Program-made: the position numbers and the translations under genes | Shown: in pieces, positions 29,541 through 38,641 of the stretch | Position numbering within the stretch: the stretch's first letter is position 1 | How the letters are laid out: each line of letters begins with the position of its first letter | The notes under the pieces: generated by a model | The model's database searches: none | The model's input: only the letters and a program-made list of their open reading frames with translations | Told to the model about the DNA's origin: nothing | From: Billgrantia ethanolica | GTDB lineage: Bacteria > Pseudomonadota > Gammaproteobacteria > Pseudomonadales > Halomonadaceae | NCBI RefSeq assembly: GCF_021404305.1 | Contig: NZ_JABFTX010000002.1 | Span: 682,001-746,000, forward strand | Reading direction: 5' to 3' | DNA: 64,000 nucleotides

Positions 29541-30384
29541 AGCCCTCGACGATGTGCTGCGCCAGCCCATCCACCGCCGGTGAGCTGGCCTCGGGCGAGC
29601 GCAGCAGCACGATGGAGCCGTCCGGCAGCGGGGGCAGGCCGTCTGCCTCGTCGAGCACGCGCATTCCGGGGGTGACCAGGCTCTTCATCAGGGCGGAGAC
29701 GGCAAGCCCGGCGCCCACCACCGCCTGCAGCGTGGCCAGGCTGGGGCTGGAGTAGGCGATGCGATACTGACGTCCGGCGCGGGTCAGGGCGTTGCAGGCG
29801 TGCCTTCGGCAGAAGCAGGGCTCCTCGAACAGCGCCAGGGGCAGCGGCGACTGGCGATGCACCGGATGACTCTCCGCCACCACCCAGACCGTCTCCTCAC
29901 GGCGTAGGATGGTGCCGATCTCCTGACCCACCTCGCGGGTCACGATGCTCAGATCCAGACTGCCCTGCTGGCGCCCGAGCAGCTCCGAGGAGGGGGCGCA
30001 CTGCACCTCGACGTCAACCAGCGGCCAAGTCTGCGAGAACGATTTCAGAATGCCCGGCAGAAAGCGCATGACGAAGTCGTCGGGCACGCCGATACGCACC
30101 CGTCCCACCATGTCCGGCTCACGCAGCATGTTGAGCGCCTCGCCCTGCAGCGCGAGGATGCGGCGGGCGTAGCCGAGTAGCGTGGTGCCTTCGCTGGTCA
30201 GGTGCATCTGGCGCCCCTGGCGCTCGAACAGCGGCCGCTGGATGACGTCCTCCTCGAGCCGCTTGATCTGCATGCTGACGGCGGACTGTGTGCGGTTGAC
30301 CGCCTGGGCCGCGCGGGTGAAACCGCCGTGGTCGACGATGGCGACGAAGGTGCGCAGCAGTTCATGGTCGATGGTGTGGAGCAT
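29533..30384 (-). CDS. LysR-family transcriptional regulator
   Basis: 283-residue LysR regulator. The N-terminal winged helix-turn-helix covers about residues 7-65 (LLRTFVAIVDHGGFTRAAQAVNRTQSAVSMQIKRLEE in part). The effector-binding domain follows. The 5' end faces the DUF1127 gene 135 bases away, the standard LysR arrangement, so the DUF1127 gene is a candidate target. The 3' end overlaps msrB. Effector unknown. Confidence 0.9.
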   Translation of the reverse strand: MLHTIDHELLRTFVAIVDHGGFTRAAQAVNRTQSAVSMQIKRLEEDVIQRPLFERQGRQMHLTSEGTTLLGYARRILALQGEALNMLREPDMVGRVRIGVPDDFVMRFLPGILKSFSQTWPLVDVEVQCAPSSELLGRQQGSLDLSIVTREVGQEIGTILRREETVWVVAESHPVHRQSPLPLALFEEPCFCRRHACNALTRAGRQYRIAYSSPSLATLQAVVGAGLAVSALMKSLVTPGMRVLDEADGLPPLPDGSIVLLRSPEASSPAVDGLAQHIVEGFR

Positions 30385-30519
30385 GGCCGTTTTTCCCAGC
30401 GGTTGGGCAGATTATTCCATCAAGCAATGTGATGGTGGGCATAACAACTATTCGTTGGATTGATTTTAGCGCCTCGCCGAGACTTTCTCCATCGCATCAT
30501 CGGCAGGAGGAAGCAACGC

Positions 30520-30774
30520 ATGAATATGAAGGCAAGGATCAACCCTGAAGACGTCTTGCCCCACGGTGAGCCCAGCTTACGAAGCCGCTTACGTGCCATT
30601 CTCGAGGTTTGGCGCTGGGCGCGGCGCATGGATCGCCTGGTGCAGCTGCGCCACCAGCGCAGTCAACTGCTCGAGCTCAGCGACCACCAATTGCGTGACA
30701 TCGGCCTGACCCGGCACGAGGCGGCTCGCGAGGCCCGGCGTCACTTCTGGGACGACATCGGCTGGCGGCGCTGA
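30520..30774 (+). CDS. DUF1127 small basic protein
   Basis: 84-residue, strongly basic protein ending in the DUF1127 (YjiS-like) motif, [19 protein letters not shown] at about residues 51-69. In other proteobacteria short DUF1127 proteins act as RNA-binding or regulatory factors, for example in phosphate and small-RNA turnover. AGGAGG is 10 bases before the ATG. Divergent from the LysR gene, with tex 71 bases downstream. Function here is not determined. Confidence 0.85.
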   Translation: MNMKARINPEDVLPHGEPSLRSRLRAILEVWRWARRMDRLVQLRHQRSQLLELSDHQLRDIGLTRHEAAREARRHFWDDIGWRR

Positions 30775-30845
30775 TCCTGGCGGCGAGGGCGTGGCGTTTG
30801 TGGTACCTTGGCGCGATCTTTCGCTGTCGCAATATCAAGGAAGTC

Positions 30846-33200
30846 ATGGACGCCACGACCCGGATCATTTCGCGCCTCGCCGAGGAACTCGCCGTTCGCC
30901 CGCAGCAGGTCTCCGCTACCGTGGAACTGCTTGATAGCGGCGCTACCGTGCCCTTCATCGCCCGCTACCGCAAGGAGGTCACCGGCGGCCTCGACGACAC
31001 CCAGTTGCGCAACCTCGACGAACGCCTGCGCTACCTGCGTGAGCTGGAGGAGCGCCGGGTCGCCGTGCTTGCCGCCATCGACGAACAGGGCAAGCTGACA
31101 CCGGAGCTGGCGGGGCAGATCCAGGCCGCCGATACCAAGCAGCGTCTGGAAGATCTCTACCTGCCGTACAAGAAGAAGCGCCGCACCAAGGCCCAGATCG
31201 CCCGTGAGTCCGGCCTCGAGCCGCTGGCCGATGCGCTGCTGGCCGATCCTACCCTCGACCCCGAGAGCGAGGCCGCCAACTATCTGCGCCCCGCCGAGGG
31301 CGACATTCCGGCTATCGAGGACGCCAAGGCGGCGCTGGACGGCGCGCGCCAGATCCTCATGGAGCGTTTTGCCGAGGATCCCGAGCTGGTCGGTGCGCTG
31401 CGCGAGCGGCTGTGGAACGAAGGCGAGCTCAGCGCCCGGGTGATTGCCGGAAAGGAGCGCGAGGGCGCCAAGTTCTCCGACTACTTCGAGCACGACGAGG
31501 CGCTGGCCAAGACGCCGTCGCATCGCGCGTTGGCGATGTTCCGCGGGCGCAACGAGGGCGTGCTGACCCTGGCCATCCGCCTGCCCGGCGAGGACGAGGC
31601 GCTGGTCCATCCCGCCCAGGTGGCCATCGCCAGGCATTTCGACATCCGTGACGAGGGCCGTGCCGCCGATAAGTGGCTGGCCGACGTGGTGCGCTGGACC
31701 TGGCGGGTCAAGCTCTACACCCACCTCGAGACCGAGCTGATGGGGCGGTTGCGCGAACGCGCCGAGCTCGATGCCATCGAGGTCTTCGCCGCCAACCTCA
31801 AGGACCTGCTGCTGGCCGCTCCGGCGGGGCAGAAGGCGACGCTGGCCATCGACCCGGGCCTGCGTACCGGCTGCAAGGTGGCGGTGGTGGACGCCACCGG
31901 CCAGTTCCTCGAGCACGCCACGATCTTCCCCCATGCGCCTCGCAACGCCTGGAACGAGTCCCTGGCACTGCTGGCCAAGCTGGTGGACAAGCACGACGTG
32001 GCGCTGATCGCCGTGGGCAACGGCACGGCCAGCCGCGAGACCGACAAGCTGGCCGGCGATCTGCTCAAGCTGTTCGCTGGAAAAAAGTCACTCTCCAAGG
32101 TGATGGTCAGCGAGGCCGGCGCTTCGGTCTACTCGGCTTCGGAGTATGCCTCCCGCGAGCTGCCCGAACTCGACGTCACCATCCGCGGCGCGGTCTCCAT
32201 CGCCCGGCGCCTGCAGGATCCGCTAGCCGAGCTGGTCAAGATCGAACCGAAGTCCATCGGCGTGGGTCAGTATCAGCACGACGTTTCGCAGCTGCAGCTG
32301 TCGAAGAGCCTGGAAGCGGTGATCGAGGACTGCGTGAACGCCGTCGGCGTCGATCTCAACACCGCTTCCAGCGCGCTGCTCTCCAGGGTGGCCGGTCTCA
32401 ACCCGGCGCTGGCCGAGGCCATCGTCGCCCGGCGCAATGCCGAGGGCGCCTTCGCCAGCCGCAAGCAGCTGCTCGACGTCAGCCGCCTGGGGCCCAAGAC
32501 CTTCGAGCAGTGCGCCGGCTTCCTGCGCATCATGAACGGCGACAACCCGCTCGATGCCAGTGCCGTGCACCCCGAGGCGTACCCGGTGGTGGAGCGTATC
32601 GCCAGCCGCAGCGGTCGCCCGGTGGCCAGCCTGATCGGCGACAGCGCCACGCTGAAGACGGTCAAGCCTGCCGAGTTTGCCGACGAACGCTTCGGTGTGC
32701 CGACCATCAGCGACATTCTCAAGGAGCTCGACAAGCCGGGCCGCGACCCGCGCCCCGAGTTCAAGGCCGCCGAGTTCCGCGAGGGAGTGGAGACGCTCAA
32801 GGACCTGGAGCCGGGCATGATCCTCGAGGGCAGCGTGACCAACGTCACTCACTTCGGTGCCTTCGTCGACATCGGCGTGCATCAGGATGGCCTGGTGCAC
32901 ATCTCGGCGCTGTCGGACAAGTTCGTCGAGGATCCGCGCTCGGTGGTCAAGGCCGGCGACATCGTCAAGGTCAAGGTGATGAGCGTGGATCTCGAGCGCG
33001 CACGCATCGGACTCTCCATGCGGCTCGACGATCAGCCGGGCGAGACCGAGGGCGGCAGATCGTCGCGCGCCAGCCAGGGCGAACGGCGTGGCGGTCAGGG
33101 CAAGGCCCCGCGCAACAACGCGCCCCGCGAGCAGTCTCAGTCCAACCAGATGGGGGCGCTGGGAGCGGCGCTGCTCAAGGCCAGAAAGGGCAAATCTTGA
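30846..33200 (+). CDS. tex: RNA-binding transcription accessory protein Tex
   Basis: 784-residue Tex. Order: N-terminal helical region, YqgF/RuvX-like nuclease-fold domain ([17 protein letters not shown] near residue 333), helix-hairpin-helix region ([19 protein letters not shown], partly quoted) and a C-terminal S1 RNA-binding domain from about residue 654 ([19 protein letters not shown]). The tail of about 50 residues is rich in Arg, Gly and Gln. Tex affects transcription and stress tolerance in several bacteria. CAAGG precedes the ATG. Confidence 0.94.
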   Translation: MDATTRIISRLAEELAVRPQQVSATVELLDSGATVPFIARYRKEVTGGLDDTQLRNLDERLRYLRELEERRVAVLAAIDEQGKLTPELAGQIQAADTKQRLEDLYLPYKKKRRTKAQIARESGLEPLADALLADPTLDPESEAANYLRPAEGDIPAIEDAKAALDGARQILMERFAEDPELVGALRERLWNEGELSARVIAGKEREGAKFSDYFEHDEALAKTPSHRALAMFRGRNEGVLTLAIRLPGEDEALVHPAQVAIARHFDIRDEGRAADKWLADVVRWTWRVKLYTHLETELMGRLRERAELDAIEVFAANLKDLLLAAPAGQKATLAIDPGLRTGCKVAVVDATGQFLEHATIFPHAPRNAWNESLALLAKLVDKHDVALIAVGNGTASRETDKLAGDLLKLFAGKKSLSKVMVSEAGASVYSASEYASRELPELDVTIRGAVSIARRLQDPLAELVKIEPKSIGVGQYQHDVSQLQLSKSLEAVIEDCVNAVGVDLNTASSALLSRVAGLNPALAEAIVARRNAEGAFASRKQLLDVSRLGPKTFEQCAGFLRIMNGDNPLDASAVHPEAYPVVERIASRSGRPVASLIGDSATLKTVKPAEFADERFGVPTISDILKELDKPGRDPRPEFKAAEFREGVETLKDLEPGMILEGSVTNVTHFGAFVDIGVHQDGLVHISALSDKFVEDPRSVVKAGDIVKVKVMSVDLERARIGLSMRLDDQPGETEGGRSSRASQGERRGGQGKAPRNNAPREQSQSNQMGALGAALLKARKGKS

Positions 33201-33317
33201 TCCTGGCGCCTGTGTCGCCATACTCTCGACATCATTGGCGTGTTAGGCCGTCGTAGGCGGCCGGCATGCTTCGACCGAGAGGCCCGTTGAAGGCCTCCTA
33301 GACACGGGGTCCACGCC

Positions 33318-34934
33318 TTGTCTGAAAATTACACTGCTACCGTTACACGCCTCACCGAGCTGGCGGCTCAGGGTCGCTTCGGGCGCCTGCGCCGCGGCCT
33401 GGAGAAGGAGGGGTTGCGGGTCGATGGCGCGGGGCGTATCGCCGCCACGCCGCACCCCTACGCGCTGGGCTCCAAGCTGACGCATCCGCACATCACCACG
33501 GATTATTCCGAGGCGCTGCTGGAGTACATCACGCCGGTGTACTGCCGCCCCGGCGATGCGGTCGACTTCCTCGCCGACCTGCACCGCTTCAGCTACCGCC
33601 ATCTGGGTGAGGAGCTGATCTGGCCGGCCAGCATGCCGGCTCGTCTCGATGGCAACGACAGCGTGATCATCGCCGACTACGGCAGCTCCAACGTGGGTAC
33701 CATGAAGCACGTCTACCGCAAGGGGCTCGACGTACGCTACGGTCGCATCATGCAGGCCATCGCTGGTATCCACTACAACGTTTCGCTGCCCGACGAGCTG
33801 TGGACGCTGCTGCGCGAGCGCGATGGGGCCCAAGACGTCGATCTCGACGATTACCGCTCCAGCCGCTATTTCGGCCTGATCCGCAATTTTCGCCGTCACA
33901 GCTGGCTGCTGCTCTACCTTTTCGGTGCCTCGCCGGCGCTCGACCGCAGTTTCCTGCCCGAGGGCAACATTCCCGACAAGCTGCACGCGCACGGGCGCGA
34001 TACCCTGGTGTCGCCCTATGCCACCAGCCTGCGCATGTCCGATCTCGGCTACCAGAATAAGGTGCAGGCGCAGCTGAAGATCTGCTTCAACTCGCTGGCC
34101 AACTATGTCGGTACCCTGCGCCATGCCATCCAGACGCCGTGGCCCGCCTACGAGGCGCTGGGCGTGCGCCGCGGCAGCGACTGGCAGCAGCTCAACGCCA
34201 ACATCCTGCAGATCGAGAACGAGTACTACAGCGACATCCGCCCCAAGCGCGTCACCCGTCACGACGAGACGCCGAGCCAGGCGCTGGAGGCGCGCGGCGT
34301 GGAGTACATCGAAGTACGCTGTCTCGATCTCGACCCCTTCCTGCCGCTGGGTATCGACGAGGCGCGGCTGCGCTTCATCGACGCCTTCCTGGTGTGGTGT
34401 CTGCTGGCCGAGAGCCCTTGGATTCCGGATGACGAATGCGACCGGCTTGACGACAACCGGCGTCTGGTCGTCGAGCGCGGCCGCGACCCCGAGCTCAGGC
34501 TGATGCAGAACGGGCGGCAGCGCAGCGTGGCCGATTGGGGCGGAGAGATTTTCGCCGAGATCGCTCAGTCCGCCGAGCTGCTCGATGCGCTGGAAGAAGG
34601 CACGCCCCACGCGGACGCCGTCGCCTCGCTGGTCCCCTGGCTCGAGGACCCATCGCTGACGCCCTCCGGCCGGCTGCTGGCGCGGCTGGAGTCGACCGGG
34701 GAGGAGTTCATCGAGGCCATCCTCGCCCTCGCCGGTGAGCATGCCGAGCGGTTTCGCCGGGAGCCCATCGGTCCGGCACGAGCGGCCAACTTCGAACAGC
34801 TGGTCGGCACTTCGCATCAGCAGCAGCGCGATATCGAAGACGCCGATGCGCTGCACTTCGACGCATTTCTCGATGATTACTTCGCCAACGCCCGTGAGCC
34901 GCGGGTGGCCATGGCGAGTCAGGGAGGCAGATGA
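33318..34934 (+). CDS. gshA: Glutamate-cysteine ligase (type 1)
   Basis: 538-residue enzyme catalysing the first step of glutathione synthesis. The proteobacterial GshA hallmarks RRGLEKEGLRV, ALGSKLTHPHITTDYSEALLE (in part) and YGSSNVG followed by PDELW are present. The only start that keeps the conserved N-terminus is TTG at 33318 (MSENYTATV), with only a GGGG-like ribosome site, so low or regulated translation is possible. It overlaps dsbB by one base. Length is about 20 residues more than the E. coli enzyme. Confidence 0.93.
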   Translation: MSENYTATVTRLTELAAQGRFGRLRRGLEKEGLRVDGAGRIAATPHPYALGSKLTHPHITTDYSEALLEYITPVYCRPGDAVDFLADLHRFSYRHLGEELIWPASMPARLDGNDSVIIADYGSSNVGTMKHVYRKGLDVRYGRIMQAIAGIHYNVSLPDELWTLLRERDGAQDVDLDDYRSSRYFGLIRNFRRHSWLLLYLFGASPALDRSFLPEGNIPDKLHAHGRDTLVSPYATSLRMSDLGYQNKVQAQLKICFNSLANYVGTLRHAIQTPWPAYEALGVRRGSDWQQLNANILQIENEYYSDIRPKRVTRHDETPSQALEARGVEYIEVRCLDLDPFLPLGIDEARLRFIDAFLVWCLLAESPWIPDDECDRLDDNRRLVVERGRDPELRLMQNGRQRSVADWGGEIFAEIAQSAELLDALEEGTPHADAVASLVPWLEDPSLTPSGRLLARLESTGEEFIEAILALAGEHAERFRREPIGPARAANFEQLVGTSHQQQRDIEDADALHFDAFLDDYFANAREPRVAMASQGGR

Positions 34935-35482
34935 TGCCCGAAACATTGCGGCGCCTCTCCGTGCGCCAGTGGAGCCTGGCCGGACTGGCCTTCTGCACCT
35001 TGATGATGGGCGTCGCTCTGGGCCTGGAGCACATCGGCGGCCTCGAGCCCTGTCCGCTGTGCATCTTCCAGCGGGTCGCCGTGCTGGCGGCGGCTGCGGT
35101 ATTCCTCGTGGCCGCCATCCACAACCCCCGCGGACGAGTCGGGGCCGCGATCTACGGCGGTCTGTCGCTGGCCGCGGTGCTGGGCGGTATCGGCGTGGCC
35201 TGGCGCCACCTGTGGTTGCAGTCGCTGCCGCCGGACCAGGTGCCGAGCTGCGGTCCCGGTCTCGACTACATGATGGACATCCTGCCCATGCGTGACGTGG
35301 TGAGCATGGTGCTCTCCGGCTCCGGCGAGTGCGCCGAGATCGACTTCCTGCTACTGGGCATCTCGCTGCCGGGCTGGACGCTGATCGGCTTCGTGATCCT
35401 GGCCGTGGCGCCGCTGGGCATCCTGCTGGGCGCCTTTCGCCAGCGCCGCCCGAGCCTGAACGGTCGCCATCGCCCGGCGTGA
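34934..35482 (+). CDS. dsbB: Disulfide bond formation protein DsbB
   Basis: 182-residue inner-membrane protein that reoxidises DsbA by passing electrons to quinone. The first periplasmic loop carries C40 and C43 (EPCPLCIFQR) and the second carries C106 and C133, the complete redox set. Four hydrophobic helices are visible. GGGAGG is 6 bases before the ATG at 34934, whose A is also the last base of the gshA stop. Pairing of gshA and dsbB joins cytosolic thiol synthesis with periplasmic disulfide formation, though linkage may be only positional. Confidence 0.93.
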   Translation: MPETLRRLSVRQWSLAGLAFCTLMMGVALGLEHIGGLEPCPLCIFQRVAVLAAAAVFLVAAIHNPRGRVGAAIYGGLSLAAVLGGIGVAWRHLWLQSLPPDQVPSCGPGLDYMMDILPMRDVVSMVLSGSGECAEIDFLLLGISLPGWTLIGFVILAVAPLGILLGAFRQRRPSLNGRHRPA

Positions 35483-35518
35483 CCGAAGTGAAATGACACA
35501 ACAAGAATAAGGAAACAC

Positions 35519-36370
35519 ATGCTCTATCGTGACTTCGTCTCTCAGGAAGCCATCGACCGGGAATACGATCCCATGCGCGGCCGCGACCCGGCCGCACTGC
35601 TTGGCGACTGGCAGGCACGCAGCGACGCGCTGCGTGAGCGCTGTCGCGTCACCGAGAACGTTGCCTTCGGGCCGACCCTGGCCGAACGCATGGACGTCTA
35701 CCACGCCGGGACCGAGAACGCGCCGCTGCACCTGTTTCTGCACGGTGGCTACTGGCGCTCGCTGGGCCATCGGGAGTTCGGCTTCGTGGCCGAGGGGTTG
35801 GTGGAGGCGGGCATCAACGTGGCGGTGGTCAACTATGCGCTGTGCCCGACGGTGGCGTTCGGCGAAGTGGTGAGGCAAGCGCGCGCCGCGGTGGCCTGGG
35901 CGTATCGACATGGCGCATCGCTGGGTGTCGATCCGTCACGGCTCAGCGTCTCCGGCCACTCCGCCGGGGGCCACCTGACCGCCATGCTGCTGGCCACCGA
36001 CTGGCAGGGTGAGTACGGCCTGCCCGACGATCTGCTCGAAGGTACCCTGTGCATCAGCGGACTTTATGACCTGCGGCCCTTCCCCTGGTCGTGGCTGCAG
36101 CCCAAGCTGCAGCTCACCGGCCGCGACGTGCAGGCCTATAGCCCGCTGTTTCTGCCCTGTCGGGTAGCCGCGCCGGTGCATCTGGTCGCGGGAGGCGAGG
36201 AGTCCATGGAGTTCGCCCGTCAGATGCATGCCCATGCCGAGCATCTCGAGGCCCAGGGCATGGCGGTGAGCGCCGAGCTGTCACCCGGCGACGATCATTT
36301 CTCCATTCTCGACCACTACGCATCGGGCGGACGGTTCGTTCAGCGTATCGCGGCCTTTCACGGCGGCTGA
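35519..36370 (+). CDS. Alpha/beta hydrolase, kynurenine formamidase-like
   Basis: 283-residue alpha/beta hydrolase. It has the HGGYW oxyanion motif (about residue 73), nucleophile Ser in GHSAGG (about residue 143-148) and a C-terminal catalytic His in GDDHFSILDHY. HGGYW plus GHSAGG is typical of the arylformamidase/AFMID group, which hydrolyses N-formylkynurenine to kynurenine in tryptophan breakdown. AAGGAAA precedes the ATG. Its stop codon abuts the stop of the RidA gene on the other strand (TGATCA at 36368-36373). The anthranilate-CoA gene cluster beyond it makes the kynurenine role attractive, but carboxylesterases share these motifs. Confidence 0.75.
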   Translation: MLYRDFVSQEAIDREYDPMRGRDPAALLGDWQARSDALRERCRVTENVAFGPTLAERMDVYHAGTENAPLHLFLHGGYWRSLGHREFGFVAEGLVEAGINVAVVNYALCPTVAFGEVVRQARAAVAWAYRHGASLGVDPSRLSVSGHSAGGHLTAMLLATDWQGEYGLPDDLLEGTLCISGLYDLRPFPWSWLQPKLQLTGRDVQAYSPLFLPCRVAAPVHLVAGGEESMEFARQMHAHAEHLEAQGMAVSAELSPGDDHFSILDHYASGGRFVQRIAAFHGG

Positions 36371-36784
36371 TCAAGCCTCGGGAACGACGGCGGTCGCTTC
36401 GATCTCCACCTTGGCCCGGTCCTCGATCAGATCGGCTACCTGGACCATGGTCATGGCCGGGAAGTGCTTGCCTATCACCTCGCGATAGGCGGCACCCACC
36501 TCCTTGAGCCGGGCCAGATACTCCTGCTTGTCGGTGACGTACCAGGTCAGCCGCACCAGGTGTTCGGGGCCGGCACCGGCGACCTGGAGCACCTCGACGA
36601 TATTGGCCAGGGCCTGGTGTACCTGGGCGACGAAATCGTCGCTTTCGAAGACCTGATCGCCGTTCCAGCCGATCTGGCCGCCGACGAAGATCGTGCGGCC
36701 GCTGGCGAGCACGCCGTTGGCATAGCCCACGGCGGCCTTCCAGTGAGAAGGGTGAAGCAGCTGGTGGGAGATGGCGTCATTCAT
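36371..36784 (-). CDS. RidA-family (YjgF/YER057c/UK114) protein lacking the canonical Arg
   Basis: 137-residue RidA-superfamily member with the family core (GQIGWNGD, HQALANIVEVLQVAGAG in part, KVEIEATAV). RidA enzymes hydrolyse reactive enamines and imines to keto compounds and ammonia, holding the substrate carboxylate with an arginine in an FPARS-type motif. Here that motif is FPAMT (Met111), so a free carboxylate substrate is unlikely. The gene overlaps the thioesterase by 8 bases and is last in the anthranilate-CoA run. A role in deaminating a CoA-bound enamine is inference. AAGGA precedes the chosen ATG at 36784. Confidence 0.85.
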   Translation of the reverse strand: MNDAISHQLLHPSHWKAAVGYANGVLASGRTIFVGGQIGWNGDQVFESDDFVAQVHQALANIVEVLQVAGAGPEHLVRLTWYVTDKQEYLARLKEVGAAYREVIGKHFPAMTMVQVADLIEDRAKVEIEATAVVPEA

Positions 36785-37202
36785 CTTGATATCCTTGTTG
36801 GCAGTCCTGGGCGAAGTGCCGGCGCATATCGTCGGGCCAGGGCAGGGGGCGGCCACTGTCCAGACCGACGAACACCAGGGTGGAATGGCAGGTCAGGCGC
36901 GGTTCGCCGTTGCAGTGGGCCAGGGTGCACAGGGTCAGGCTGGTACGTCCGACGTCACGCAGCGTGAGTTCGAAGGTGAGCGTCTCGCCCAGCCGGCTGG
37001 GGGCATGGAAGTCGGTCTCGATGTGCGCCGTGGGCACGCCGGTGCGGCTCTCCACGTGGAGCCGGTTGAAGTCGTGGCCTACCCGTTCGGCGAAATAGTC
37101 TTCCACCACCGAGTTGAGCATCTCGTAGTAGCGCGGGTAGAACACGATGCCCGCCGGGTCGCAGTGCTGGAAGCGCACCTTGCGCTGGGTGACGAATGGC
37201 AT
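36777..37202 (-). CDS. 4-hydroxybenzoyl-CoA-type thioesterase
   Basis: 141-residue hotdog-fold acyl-CoA thioesterase. The catalytic motif FQHCDPAGIVFYPRYYEML is at residues 11-29, with Asp15 the likely catalytic base. Such enzymes release aryl or acyl groups from CoA. Placed in a CoA-dependent aromatic operon, it could rescue CoA from dead-end thioesters, as proposed for other aromatic-CoA pathways. It overlaps the RidA gene by 8 bases and starts 12 bases after livF. Confidence 0.88.
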   Translation of the reverse strand: MPFVTQRKVRFQHCDPAGIVFYPRYYEMLNSVVEDYFAERVGHDFNRLHVESRTGVPTAHIETDFHAPSRLGETLTFELTLRDVGRTSLTLCTLAHCNGEPRLTCHSTLVFVGLDSGRPLPWPDDMRRHFAQDCQQGYQDE

Positions 37203-37214
37203 GGCGGCTTCCTC

Positions 37215-37895
37215 TCAAACGCCCAGGTAGCGGTCGCGCAGACCGTCGTCGAGTGCCGCTGGCTGCCCCGTCCATACCGTGCGCCCTTTCTCCAGAATGG
37301 TGCAGCGGTCGGCCACCGGCAGCAGCTCGGCCAGCGACTTGTCGACGATCAGGGTCGACTGGCCCTGAGTCTTGAGCTCGCGAATGGCGGCCCAGATCTC
37401 GTGACGGATCACCGGGGCGAGCCCCTCGGTAGCCTCGTCGAGGACCAGCAGCCTGGGGTTGGTCATCAGCGCGCGACCGATGGCGAGCATCTGCTGCTCG
37501 CCGCCGGAGAGGGTGCGCGCCATCTGGGTACGCCGCTCGGCCAGACGCGGAAAGAGCTTCTCCACCCGTGCCTGGCTCCAGTAGCCGGGGCGCGCCGTGA
37601 CCACCAGGTTCTCGCGCACCGAGAGGTTGGGGAAGCAGCGCCGCCCCTCGGGCACCAGGCCGAGGCCGGCCTGGGCGATGCGGTACGACGGCAGGCGGCG
37701 CAGATCGTGGGATTCGAATGTGATGCTGCCGCTGCGCGCCGGGGTGAGGCCGAAGATGGAGCGGATGGTGGTGGTCTTGCCCATGCCGTTGCGCCCCATC
37801 AGCGCCACCATCTCGCCGGCCTGGACGCTCAGGTCGACGCCGAACAGCGCCTGGGAGGGGCCGTAGAAGGTCTCGATCGCGGTGACGTTCAGCAT
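37215..37895 (-). CDS. livF: Branched-chain-type ABC transporter ATPase (LivF)
   Basis: 226-residue ATPase of the HAAT/branched-chain amino acid import class. Walker A GRNGMGKTT (about residue 34-42), signature LSGGEQQ and Walker B LLVLDEATEGLAP are complete. LivF-type proteins lack the C-terminal extension of LivG. It overlaps livG by 7 bases. In aromatic catabolic operons such importers take up benzoate-like or amino-acid-like substrates, and anthranilate is the natural candidate here. Confidence 0.92.
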   Translation of the reverse strand: MLNVTAIETFYGPSQALFGVDLSVQAGEMVALMGRNGMGKTTTIRSIFGLTPARSGSITFESHDLRRLPSYRIAQAGLGLVPEGRRCFPNLSVRENLVVTARPGYWSQARVEKLFPRLAERRTQMARTLSGGEQQMLAIGRALMTNPRLLVLDEATEGLAPVIRHEIWAAIRELKTQGQSTLIVDKSLAELLPVADRCTILEKGRTVWTGQPAALDDGLRDRYLGV

Positions 37896-38641
37896 GTCGC
37901 CTCTCCCAGGTAGGCTTCGCGGACTTGCGGGTTGGCACGGATCGCGGCGCTGTCGCCCTGGGCGATCACGCCGCCGGCCACCAGCACCGAAATGCGGTCG
38001 GCCAGGCGAAACACGGCGTCCATATCGTGTTCGATCAGCAGGATTGGTACCTCGTGCTTGAGCGCCTCGAGCAGCTCGGTGAGATGCGCCGTGCCCTCCG
38101 GACCCAGTCCGGCCATGGGTTCGTCGAGCAGCAGTACCCGGGGCTTGAGCGCCAGCGCGCAGGCCACTTCCACCTGACGGCGTTCGCCGTGGGAGAGTTC
38201 GGCCACCTGGGTGTCGGCGCGGTGGGTGAGTGCCATGCGTTCCAGCGCCTCCAGCGCCGGGACCAGCAGGCTTTCGTCGCGCTGCACCGGCTTCCAGAAG
38301 CGGAAGCTATGACCCTGCAGCGCCTGTACGGCGATCATCACGTTGCGTTTCACCGATAGCGGCTCGGCCAGCGACGAGACCTGGAAACTGCGCCCCAGCC
38401 CCAGCCGGGCCCGCTGGGCCACGCTGAGTGAGGTGATCTCCTGGCCGGCCAGCACGATACGGCCGGAGTCGGGTTTCAGGCTGCCGGCGATCTGGCCGAT
38501 CAGGGTCGACTTGCCGGCGCCGTTGGGGCCGATCAGGGCATGGATCTCGCCGGGGTACAGGTTCAGCGAGACGTCGCGGGTCGCCTGCAGCGCACCGAAG
38601 CGCTTGTTGAGATCGATGAGCTCGAGCACGGTATCACTCAT
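37889..38641 (-). CDS. livG: Branched-chain-type ABC transporter ATPase (LivG)
   Basis: 250-residue ATPase with Walker A GPNGAGKST (about residue 38-46), Walker B LLLDEPMAGLGPE and the H-loop LIEHDMD. The signature is LSHGERRQVE, and the C-terminal NPQVREAYLG extension marks the LivG class. It overlaps livM by 8 bases and livF by 7, so all four membrane-complex genes are translated together. Confidence 0.92.
   Translation of the reverse strand: MSDTVLELIDLNKRFGALQATRDVSLNLYPGEIHALIGPNGAGKSTLIGQIAGSLKPDSGRIVLAGQEITSLSVAQRARLGLGRSFQVSSLAEPLSVKRNVMIAVQALQGHSFRFWKPVQRDESLLVPALEALERMALTHRADTQVAELSHGERRQVEVACALALKPRVLLLDEPMAGLGPEGTAHLTELLEALKHEVPILLIEHDMDAVFRLADRISVLVAGGVIAQGDSAAIRANPQVREAYLGEATC

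Noticed and set aside
33243-35618. 791-codon open frame on the minus strand opposite gshA and dsbB
   Set aside because: It is a shadow of GC-rich coding DNA: gshA and dsbB on the plus strand are clear family members, and the antisense product shows no domain and is Arg/His-rich.
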